DNA from: Lyophyllum atratum
Taxonomy: Eukaryota > Basidiomycota > Agaricomycetes > Agaricales > Lyophyllaceae
Direction of reading: 5' to 3'
NCBI GenBank assembly: GCA_014905825.1
Contig: JACGCN010000063.1
Span: forward strand, 62,001-126,000
Length of the DNA: 64,000 nt
The translations under genes and the position numbers were made by a program. This document shows positions 11,106 through 20,595 of the stretch, one piece after another. The notes under the pieces were generated by a model. That model worked only from the letters and a program-made list of their open reading frames with translations, had not been told where the DNA came from and searched no databases. The first letter of the stretch is position 1. Each line of letters begins with the position of its first letter.

Positions 11106-11431
11106 CCAATGCACGTTGCACAACCGTAGCAACCACCTTTTTCTATTTCTATTTTGGTATCCAAGGGGAGAAAGACCCAGAACAAAAACGCTCGCCTCGC
11201 TACCATTTTTTCACTTTAGGTTCAAGGGCAAACCTTCACGCCCGTTAGATCGCCGATCTACTCAGATCTGCGAGATCCTCCTACACTTTACGACCACTTA
11301 TGATATAGTATGTACTCATTTAGACACGGCGCAGCAGGAGAAGGAAAGCAGAAGCACCATAATCATTTGTACAATTGATATCACAAGTTATCTCAACAGC
11401 GAAACTCGTCCGAATAGACTAACTACGACGT
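11106..11431. other. Convergent 3' spacer
   Basis: Lies between the stop codons of the hypothetical gene at 10620 and SF3A1. No gene seen; presumably both 3' untranslated regions. Confidence 0.4.
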
Positions 11432-14095
11432 TCACTTCTTCTTCAGATCCCTGAGGCTGAACACCAACAGGTCCTCGTCCTCTAGATTGTAGCTCGCGAT
11501 AGAGGTCGAATTCGTAAGCATTTTACCATCGTATGATAGCCTAATGCGAGAAGCGCCCACCGTGCTATCAATATGACGCAAAATGCGATCCCGCAGCGTC
11601 GACACTAACAAGTCGAGAGGCAAGTCTGGGATCGTAACCACACTCCCATCGAGTTTCCATTCTGGCTTCGATGGGTCTTCCGAAAGTTGGATACGAAGTG
11701 AGATAGGGTGCTGTGGGAGTATCCGCGTCAATAAATACGCGCAGAAAGAATCAAGGAATGAACTCACGGGATGCATGGCAATCCAGTCGGATTCTGGGTA
11801 CAGTTGACCTCCAGGCAACTTCGCGACCCGTTGGCGCTTCGCAGGTGGCATTTCATCTGCGCCACCCTCCATCTCATCCGCAGACCGGACCTGACCAGCT
11901 TGTGCCTGGAGTGCCCCGTTGGCAGCGGCGAGTGCCGCCATGCGAGAGGGGTGCATACCAGGGGCAGGCGGCTGGTATCCAAATGGCTGGGCCGCGTCCA
12001 TTCCCTGGTAATGCAAGGGTGGAAGCATAACGGGCGGAGGTTGATTTGAGTACATAGACGCTGGCTGAGGACCCGACGAGATGGTAGCAGCCTGGTAAGC
12101 GCCTGCTGATTGAGGAGGGGCGGGAAGGGAGGCAGGGGCAGGAGGTAATGTGGCGAGCGGCGGCGGCACCGCGGCAGGTCCGATACCAGGCCCAATGGCA
12201 TTGGCGTCTTGACTGTATGAATGAAGATAAGATGAGCAAGCAAAGATAGGACATGAGACAAGGGGACTCACGGTCCAAGACCCTTTGCACGATGAATGGC
12301 AGCGATTTGTTCGTCGAAATTGACGTTCGTTGAGAATTTGTCCAGCGTATTCGCCTTCGAAGCGGTGTGACCATCCCAAACAACCTTCTCCCGCTCCTTG
12401 CGTTTTTCGCGCTGTTCCTCTTCCTCCAACTTCCTCCGCTGCTCGTCTGCCTCGGCACCAAAGATATCCACACGTGCATGGGCAAGATTTTTGAGTGATG
12501 ACACAACATTGGCACCACGTTGCAATTCCGAGGCCTGGGCCTTCCGGGCTTCTAGAGCATTACGCTGATCCTTCCATCGAGGATCTAACAGCTCGATGCG
12601 CATGTGCTCCTGCAATTCGTCTACAGCAATTTGTTGTCCACATATTGTGCAAGTGGTCATGGCGGTCTTTCCACTCCTCTTGTCCACTACGGAGAGAAAA
12701 TATATGAGCTTTAGTCATATACCAATACTAAGAAAGGGCACTCACACTTGGGGACATAGTCTGTCCGAATCTTCATGGGTCCAGCAGTATTAACGGAGCT
12801 CGCCTGGAGTGCCTGAGCACGGGCAATTTCTCTGGCACGTTCTAGCTCCTCGCGCATCTGCTTGCTCTTGATGTCCTCGCCTTCTTCGTCACTCTCTTCC
12901 ATAGCTGCATCCTCATCTCCCCCGATACCAGCCCCGCCGACCGCTGCCGCTGCCTCGGCTTCTAATGCAGCTTGTCGAGCACGATGAGCCTCTACGTCCT
13001 CCACAGTGTTCTCCATGATCATTGCAGCCATCCTCTTCTGAGCCAGGGTCATGTTCTCGACCTCTTGGACGCTCATCGGAGGAGGAAGCTCCGAGTTGGC
13101 GTCGGCGACGGTGAATTCGATCGTCTGCACAATAGCATAGTCGTGCCAGTCGATCTCGGCGAACGCAACTACGAGATTTTAGCAAAGTGAGTTTATGAGA
13201 AGAATAGAACAACTCACTTCTTTCAGCTTCCTGATCATCCTGTCGTTGTTTATCCTTCTCCCGCTTGTTCTTTTCCCACTTGGCATGCCGCCTCGCAACC
13301 TCCAGAGTCTGCCACCGCGAACCCGACTGCGTTCGCGCCTTCAGCTGTTCCAGCACCTCCTTATTAGGGTGTAATACTTTCGTATACTGCTCCACCAACC
13401 GGTTGAAATACCCGAAGAGCGAGTGCGTCGGTCGGAGGAAGTCGAACTGATAGTTGCGACCCTCGCGTGCGGAGAGGTTGGCGAGGAAACTTCGTCCGCG
13501 GCGGGCGGTAAAGAGTGCAGTCAATTTCATGATGTCACTAAGGCCAGATTATTGAGATGTATTGCGGAGAATATAGAGAATAGGACGTACAGGTCAATAT
13601 TGCTGATGCTCGGGAGGTCCATAATGAATTCTGGTGGCGGAGGCTCCATGCCGACGTCTAGCATCTCAACAGGTTGAGCTTCATCCTCCACCTGCCCTTC
13701 CTTCTCTGGCGTAACCTCGTCCACCTCCCCCCGGATTATCTTCTCCATCCGATGTCTGTAGTACGCATGATACGGATCTGCCGGGTTGAGGAAAGAGAAT
13801 TTGGGGTCGGTCCGCTGTCCTTCGCGGATTTTGTCCTCGAACTGCGGGGGGTTGGCTGAACGCGCCACAAATAGAGCAGTCCTGTCAATGACGGCTGGAG
13901 AATAAACAAATTTCAGTTGTGAATAAGCTGAGCGCATGTAAAAAGCGTACACTTGATTTCGGGTGGAGGAAGAATGAGGCCGCTAGAGAACCTCAAAGAG
14001 CCGCCTCCCGACACGAACTCCATGTGAATATCGGGAACACCGTTTGGAACCATGCCGTTTGTCGCGACGGACATAGATTCGACGAGAGTAGCCAT
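11432..14095 (-). CDS. Splicing factor 3A subunit 1 (SF3A1/Prp21)
   Basis: Exons 14095-13951, 13894-13591, 13537-13218, 13168-12746, 12686-12272, 12212-11768 and 11710-11432 give 776 residues, close to human SF3A1. Two SURP modules are visible: one around residues 50-100 (VIDRTALFVARS, PADPYHAYYRHRM) and one around 150-200 (LDIMKLTALFTARRG, NYQFDFLRPTHSLFGYF). A central region has QEHMRIELLDPRW and a nuclear PPAKRQR stretch. The last 85 residues are the ubiquitin-like domain (IRLSYDGKMLTN, LEDEDLLVFSLRD). SF3A1 is part of the U2 snRNP and needed for branch-site recognition. The 57-nt intron at 11711-11767 has no in-frame stop, so leaving it in would add 19 residues. Confidence 0.95.
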
Positions 14096-14219
14096 GGTGG
14101 GTTGAACGAAGCAATGCGGATTTGAGCAGGTCGCAATTTGCAACCTTCACCCGCTGTTTTCCCACGGTCAAATAATATTCTCCCCGTTTCTCAACTCACT
14201 CCTCCAACCACGAGCACAC
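14096..14219. promoter_or_regulatory. Compact bidirectional promoter, SF3A1 / mL60
   Basis: Only 124 bp separate the two divergent start codons, so both promoters overlap here. No TATA box is obvious. Confidence 0.5.
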
Positions 14220-14693
14220 ATGTTTGGCGCGTTTCGACCGTCCCATGTAAATCTTGGCGGTCTTCTCTGGTGAGTGCACCTCTGCACACCGCGGCAAACC
14301 TCTCAAACACTCCCATAGGAAGACGCCGTGGAAACTATCGCCGACACGAAAAGCTAATGCTCGGTCTCGACTAAAGAAAGTAGATGCAGTCATAGAGGCT
14401 GTCAGAGCAAGTGGACAGCAGTGTGGCGCTCTGGTGTGTCTGTCTGCCATCCTTTCTCGTTGTAAGCTAACCATTGTCTAGACCCGTGCACTGGAGCTAC
14501 CAAAAGAACACGAAATGCCCGCGCGCGACAAATATACAATATTCAGTCCTACCGCCAGAGGGTACCGAAAGGGCATTCATAAAGTTCCCAAATGGACACG
14601 GGTACGTGATCAATTGTCCATGCTACGAAACGACTCACGAACTCGATGTAAATTTTGCAGCTTACGCTCAGGACCAATCCCAAGGGTTTCTAG
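14220..14693 (+). CDS. MRPL31: Mitochondrial large-subunit ribosomal protein mL60 (MRPL31)
   Basis: Exons 14220-14269, 14319-14433, 14482-14601 and 14661-14693 give 105 residues. It opens [20 protein letters not shown], has the basic helix [18 protein letters not shown] and ends [20 protein letters not shown], the signature of fungal MRPL31/mL60. It is a structural protein of the mitochondrial large ribosomal subunit. The stop lies 49 bp from the stop of the convergent CMS1 gene, so the transcripts must overlap. Confidence 0.92.
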
Positions 14694-14742
14694 TCATTCG
14701 TTACTGTATACACATAGCATAATTCCATTATCTGAAGTCGTC

Positions 14743-15883
14743 CTAGAACAAAACCACTTGGATTTTCCCCTCCTTGACCGCCTTTTGCACTTCTGTCCCT
14801 CCCAAGACCGTCTTGAACAGCTCATCCCTGGTCTGTGGGATGCTAAGGAGCGTCTGCTGCTTGGAGTCATGGTATGTAACGTCTAGTATTATGTGTGTGA
14901 GTGCCGATATGGCAAGCGCGTCTTAAAACCAGATTATAGGTTAACCAGCGCCCCTGGGGGAAAGATATGTCGCGAAGACTCACCTGTCTCGCAGAGCAAT
15001 TTTCCTATCCGGCCTGGTGTGCCGACTGCAGAGCCAACCTTCGTCCGCTTCAAGTACGTGACGTGCTCAGCCAGCTTGAAATGTTTTGCGAATAGTTTGG
15101 CGACCTCGCCACCTTTGTCGCCACGCAGCTTCTTGTCCTTTAGAACTCGTGTGACATCCGCAACTCGTAAAGCAGCTCCTGTAACGAACAGGAGCGTCGG
15201 TGCCCCGTTGCGCTGCGACTTTTGTGACAAGCGTTTATGAAGTGTTGGGTTTGCTGAGGCGCTGACGTGAGACCTGGGTGTAGTTAATATGGACTAGGCA
15301 CGTACTTTTGATGATAAAATCTACTAGTTGGTCCAGTGTCCGTGGTCCAGTCCATGTGGTAGTATCCGCTATTGACAGTGCTATCTGCCTGTCAATTTAA
15401 CAATACCCTTCGATCTAGTATGACCCTGATGCGCACCTGGTATTCTGATATCCTCTAGTTCGATTGCAGTCACATTTGTGAAACTCAAGGCCTGCTTGGC
15501 TGCTAGATAATCCGAAAGCTCGTCTGGCGGCTGAGCAGCAACAGACTGTTGGACTGTATCAGGAGTCGTCTCTGTCAACTTGCGTTTCTAGTTGTAACCA
15601 CCATGAGATCAGTCGTACTCCTTGAAATATAATAGCAACGAACCTTAGCCTTTTTCTCCCTTTCCTTCTCTCGCCGTTTCCGTTTTTTCGCTAGGACTGC
15701 TGCATCACCGGCGTCTGGGGTAGATAGTGGATCTTCCTTCGGCGCATCTTCCTCGCCGCTAGCGGCGTCGTCGTTGTCGTCGGAAAAGAAGCCAGCGTCT
15801 TGCGCGGGCTCTTCGTCGGATAGGGTGACGAGGTCGTCTATGACAAAGTCATCTTCGAGGTCGTCGCCTCCTTGATTATTCAT
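14743..15883 (-). CDS. CMS1-like ribosome biogenesis protein
   Basis: Exons 15883-15644, 15587-15437, 15368-15306, 15253-14984 and 14921-14743 give 300 residues. The N-terminus is acidic ([12 protein letters not shown]) and then basic ([18 protein letters not shown]). The C-terminal two thirds is a degenerate helicase-like fold: [43 protein letters not shown] and [17 protein letters not shown] correspond to the Walker-A, Ia and II regions of DEAD-box proteins with changed catalytic residues. This is typical of Cms1/CMSS1, a factor of the 90S pre-ribosome. Three internal splice sites were chosen by frame and family motif. Confidence 0.88.
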
Positions 15884-15952
15884 GGCGGAAAGATGAATGG
15901 AAGTAGAAGAAATTTAAAATTCTGATAGTGAGCCACGTGATTCGGTACATTA
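15884..15952. promoter_or_regulatory. Very short bidirectional promoter, CMS1 / ERI1-like
   Basis: 69 bp between divergent start codons. It contains a CACGTG E-box (about 15933) beside a GATTCGG stretch. This is short for two promoters, so the 5' untranslated regions must be tiny or start inside each other. Confidence 0.5.
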
Positions 15953-17418
15953 ATGCTTGACCTGGACGCTTTCCTGGAGAATGGGCTTTCATTTCACGCT
16001 CCGCTGCCCAGGGACCTGTATATCACTGGAGCGGCCCTATTTGCGGCAACGTGCCTTCTGGCATGTTACTATAAAGCCTTTCTGCCCGGCCCCGCGCGCG
16101 ATAAGTCCCATGAAACCATGCATGCCCCCCCTCCCCACCAACTTGCCTCCACCTTCACTTTCGGCGACGTCTTTGCTCGCATTCGCCGCCACAAACACCA
16201 TCCTAGACCCTTTCCTGACGTCCCCTCGCCTGAACCATCACCGCAGGTGCGACACATGCGCTACACGCGCCAGAACCGTTTCGCAAAGAAAGGCGTCCAT
16301 GCCTCGCACCCGCTCCCGCCCCCTACGGCCAAACAACCATATGAAGCGTTCCTCGTGCTTGATGTCGAGGCGACGTGCCAACAGGGGACCGACTTTAACT
16401 TTCCCAACGAGATCATCGTGCGTGAAAGAGAATGACATCCTGATCCTTTCTCACCCTCTGCGCGCGTTATCAGGAATTCCCTGTCTGTCTAATGCGATGG
16501 AAAGATAGGACAGACGACCACAAAGCCAGTCAGCTAGAAGTTGTCGAAGAATTCCGCAGCTTTGTCAAGCCCACTTGGCAGCCCACTCTATCCCAATTCT
16601 GCACAGACCTCACTGGCATTACCCAGGTCAGTCTTACTTTCACGCAGTCGCCGACCTCTTACAAACCTACTTTGCATAGGAGCAAGTAGACTCTGCGCCT
16701 CTATTCCCCGCAGTCTTGGCCTCGTTTCAAAAGTTCATGATCAAACATGGATTAATTGATGAGGGAACTGGAGACCGGCTTATTCGGTTCTGTTGGTGCA
16801 GTGATGGCCCTTTCGATGTCCGAGACTTCGTTGTAAAACAGTGTTTTATATCAAAGGTTAGTATACTTTCCAATCTTCTTTTGATGTGTGTGTGGCATTC
16901 TCATCACATCTGCTGAGCTAGGTTCCCATGCCAGGCTGGATTCAAGGCGATGTTCTTGACGTACGCACGTCCGTTTTAGACTGGCTACACTCCCGTGAAC
17001 CGCCTAAGAACACGCCCGCAGCTAAAGTGTGTTACATACAGCAACTCCCATACTAGATTTTGACATTAGTATGATAGGTATGGGACGGTCCGAGGCGCCG
17101 AACGTTGAACATATCAGCCCAATTGAAAGCCCTCGGATTACCAAGCTTCGAAGGCAGGCAACATAGCGGTATCGACGTAAGTTCGCACCATCGCCTACCT
17201 AGAAAGTCGGAATAGCTGAGCTAGATGTATCAAATTCACATCTATAGGATAGCCGCAATATCGCCAAGATAGTTGCCGAGCTTGCCCGAAGAGGAATCTC
17301 CTTGCATCCGAACACTGCTATTCAGCCCAACCGGCGGTGGAACTGGATGGGAAAACATGGCCAGATTTTGGACGGTTACTGGACCGTAAACAACGTCGAA
17401 GCATGGAAGCTCCAGTAG
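15953..17418 (+). CDS. ERI1-like 3'-5' exoribonuclease with N-terminal membrane anchor
   Basis: Exons 15953-16417, 16474-16626, 16680-16856, 16922-17026, 17078-17176 and 17248-17418 give 389 residues. Residues 21-40 (DLYITGAALFAATCLLACYY) form one hydrophobic segment near the N-terminus. Residues 133 to the end are a DEDDh exonuclease: ExoI VLDVEAT (D137, E139), ExoII WCSDGPFDVRDF, ExoIII HSGIDDSRNIAKI. The order and the extra EGRQHSGI motif fit the ERI1/3'hExo family, which trims histone mRNA tails, 5.8S rRNA and small RNAs. The membrane anchor is not a feature of animal ERI1 and suggests placement on the ER or mitochondrial surface (inference). Confidence 0.9.
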
Positions 17419-18257
17419 ACGTCGCTTCGGATGCTCAGATTGTCGTGAGGATATGCGTGGCTACTTCTGAGCGTTCATCCGTCGACTTGTCCTGTACCAT
17501 CCCTCCGGCACTCCCTCCACCTCCTTCTCGTCTCCGCCATTGGAACGACATTATTTACACACATGGCTTTGTGACTTATGCGCACCCATTGCACATTGTA
17601 ACCTAGGGGCTTACCACTCCATGCACCTTCCCAACTCATTTAACCCCTACTCCAACTCAGGACCTCGGACTACCACTTCTGTGTATTTACTCAACCACCA
17701 ACGGATCTGATACCAACCCGTACGACAGCCCATGCCATCCAGCCTATCTCCGACAGTCATTGACGTATGTCGCCCGACGTGTTGCCCACTTATGTGCAGA
17801 TTTCGAATTGCTACGCCGTCTAGGTCCGCTGTTCTGCCCTCCGGCCCGCCATTCCCCGTCTGGGCCCGCACGCTTCCTCGACACTCAACATGCGAGACAT
17901 TCAGGCTGTTGTTGTGGGACGTGGAATAACCCTGCGCCTGGTGGCTCTTTCGAGATCATTCCCCTTTCGGTTGTGGCATGTGAAGGAACCCGAGCGACAA
18001 GTTCCTGGACTTGTCGCATGTTTCCTCGCTTTCGGACGGTGTTTAATACCTCCACTCATCAAGATCCATTGTTGTATATGTACGATAGGTGTATAGTAAC
18101 TACTTCTTAGTTGTCTTATGTTCTTGTAATTGCATTACTTCATCAGTCCGAATCGTTCGGATCCTACATGGAGTCCTCTCTCGCGTTGAGTAACGAGGGT
18201 TACCAGTGATTCCTCTGCACTTGATGCGTCCATATCACCACCTTCCTCCGCTCCACA
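17419..18257 (+). other. Spacer with unassigned open frames
   Basis: The frame ending at 18110 is open from about 17650 and would give a Cys/Arg-rich peptide that I do not recognise. Another frame ends at 17606. No start context, splice pattern or domain supports either. Probably the 3' region of the exonuclease and the promoter of the phosphatase. Confidence 0.3.
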
Positions 18258-19457
18258 ATGCCCAACGACTACCTAGAAGTCTCAGTCGACGGACTCCCAA
18301 CCCTCGAACCCGGCGTTTTAGCCAAAACGCTCACCTCATTCCCTTTCATCTGCGTTGAAGGTCTCTTCAACATCCGCGATATAGGGGGATACGCGTCTTC
18401 ATACTCCACCCCAGGCCACACGAAATCCGTCAAAAGGGGATCCTACTACCGCAGTGGCGAGCCGTCCCTCATCACCAACGCGGGAAAGGACACCCTCCGC
18501 TCACTGGGCATCAGAACAGCGTTTGACTTCCGCACAGAAGCCGAGATCAAGAAATGGGCTGCACCGGGACTGGACGCTATCGAGGGCGCTCAGATCCAAG
18601 TGGTGCGTGTCGGCCTCGACGAGTTGACGAACTGGGATGAGACGCGAATGGAGGACGTGTACGTTCGAATCGCATTCCACACCCTTATTCGATCTGAAGG
18701 CAATCCGATTATTGGCTTAGACTGGAGGCTTTTGAGAAGGATGAAGCCAACGTTCGTCTCAGTTATGCTTTGAAGGTTACTCAATAAGCCGATCTGATAT
18801 TGGCAGACCTTTCTGAGAATGTATGCAGCGATGATTGAGGGATTTGCTACCAGCTTCGAAATAATCCTGCGACATATAATTCGTCATCCTGATCAGCCTT
18901 GCCTTGTCCATTGTACAGGCAAGTAAATTGCATAGCCTGATCTGAACCCTCTCGTGTAGTGACTTACTTGGACTATCTGCTGCAGCGGGCAAAGACAGAA
19001 CAGGCATCTTCGTGGCTCTATTGCTCCTCGTGAGTTTGGCACAGCTTCTTGCAACGTTCTCAGTTTACTGTTCACCCTTTTGACGATACTTTCCTCTGGA
19101 ACAGCTTCTCGGCGTATCCGATGCTGATATCGCCCAAGATTATAGTCTCACAGAAATAGGCCTCCAGCCAGCTATCCCACAACTTTCTGCACGGATGAAG
19201 AAAATCAAGGTCTACGCCGACAATTGGCAAGGTACCGCGAACATGGCAAGAGCTAGGTGGGTCACATCGCGCCAGTGCGGCGTCTGTTGACATCCTTCTT
19301 TGCGGCTAGGCCCGAGACCATGTTGTCTGTCCTTCGTGCATTCAGAGAGAAGTATGGAAGTGTGGAGGAATACATAGCGTCTCGCACGACTTTGACCGCG
19401 GACGATGTGGAGAATCTCAGAGCGTGTCTCCTAGTCGAGGAAAAAGCCTCGAAATAA
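18258..19457 (+). CDS. Tyrosine/serine protein phosphatase (Y_phosphatase3 family)
   Basis: Exons 18258-18658, 18721-18775, 18807-18918, 18986-19029, 19105-19256 and 19310-19457 give 303 residues. The fold carries FNIRDIGGY near residue 38, RSGEPSLI, the FDFRTEAE strand and the active-site loop HCTAGKDRTG (about residues 187-196; Cys nucleophile, CX5R). The family includes bacterial PtpB-like and fungal lipid/protein phosphatases; the substrate is unknown. The intron at 18919-18985 splits the active-site loop and starts with GC instead of GT (AG|GCAAGT); only this reading restores the loop. Confidence 0.9.
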
Positions 19458-19621
19458 GGGGAAAGGATTCGAACGCTTTCGGACTAGATAAATGTATGAC
19501 TTAAGACGTAAACGAAATATCAGTTTGCATATACACTTTGGACGAGTCTATCTTCCTTAAAGCGTCAAAGTCGATTGAGCTGGTGAACATTTGAGTCCAT
19601 AAATATTGAAGTAAGTATTGA

Positions 19622-19919
19622 ACTCATCGATAGCATTCCAGACTGAAAACAAGTCACTTAGGTCCAGCTCACTCCTTGCCAGCGTCAGCTTTCAATTGCA
19701 GAGAGCGTCTGTCTCATGAATGGCTGGCCAACATATCTGCATTCTCGGGTAACACTGCCTGTAGGTCGCGTCCTGAGTGAGGCAAACCATAAATGACGAC
19801 CGCAGCTCTTTCCTAATTCCACTGTTTGCATTTGAGACGGGCTTTATGGTTAATTTCGGAATTGACAACCAATTGGACTAACCAGTAACTATGATTACTC
19901 TTCCAGACAGATTTTCCAT
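19622..19919 (-). pseudogene. Relic of a short-chain dehydrogenase/reductase gene
   Basis: Minus-strand pieces in several frames match an SDR protein in the right order: ATG plus ENLSGRVIIVTG (19919-19883), a GT donor, NSGIRKEL (19830-19801; the cofactor Gly is replaced by Arg), then LQLKADAGKE and, shifted in frame after a stop, LDLSDLFSVWNAID (about 19697-19622). The acceptor before the second piece is lost. The catalytic Tyr-Lys part is missing. Its former function cannot be told beyond NAD(P)-dependent oxidoreductase. Confidence 0.6.
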
Positions 19920-20595
19920 ATCCTTTGCGTTAGATTTCGACTTGGGAGGGAAAGCCTGGCTATAGTAGGTGCGACGTTGCCCGTAGTCACATCTCATCGG
20001 ACTCGGAGGAAATGTATAATTTGGGACTCAGCGGCGCGACAGACTAAGTTGCGCTCCGACATCCAAGTTGTAGCCGGGTCAAGCAGCTCACCTTGGTTAG
20101 ACCCATGTTGAACGTCTACTTAACCATGCGAGCCGAATTTCTATTCTACACGCTCCTCGCAACTTTTAGTGCACACCGGCCATCCCAAAAGTTGACACTA
20201 TGGGAACCAAGTATCTATGAAGTAGTAATCGATCATAAAAACGGTAGTGAGTGCATCATGTAAGGTAGTAGGATATCGTCTACACGTAGTGCCAAATGTA
20301 GCCACGAGACGATAGATAGGCTTTCTCGTCCAACACAGTGACTTTTCTCTCAGGAGATGACCGGGGACCGAGAAGCCGCGAAGAAAGTTGTTTCAAACTT
20401 CTTGAAGCCTCGACACTCGGACTGGGGAAAGTCTGGGAAGGTTCATACCCGGAAAGGCTCATCGGGTTTAGAGGATAAATACACTAAGTTACGTTGAATG
20501 AGGCTCTATTGTAAAAGGCAAAATAAAAACACTAAAATTTCGCTCGCTCTTGTTGTGCAGTTGGCCGACCTTACTGTGGGCGATAGATGAGGATG
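19920..20595. other. Spacer downstream of the TmpL-like gene
   Basis: Mostly without features. A 60-codon minus-strand frame (20462-20280, starting MSLSGYEPSQ) is protein-like in composition but matches nothing I know. Confidence 0.3.

Noticed and set aside
19461..19500. GGATTCGAACG string resembling a tRNA T-loop on the minus strand
   Set aside because: The flanks cannot form a five-pair T-stem with a seven-base loop, and no matching acceptor or D-arm is present.
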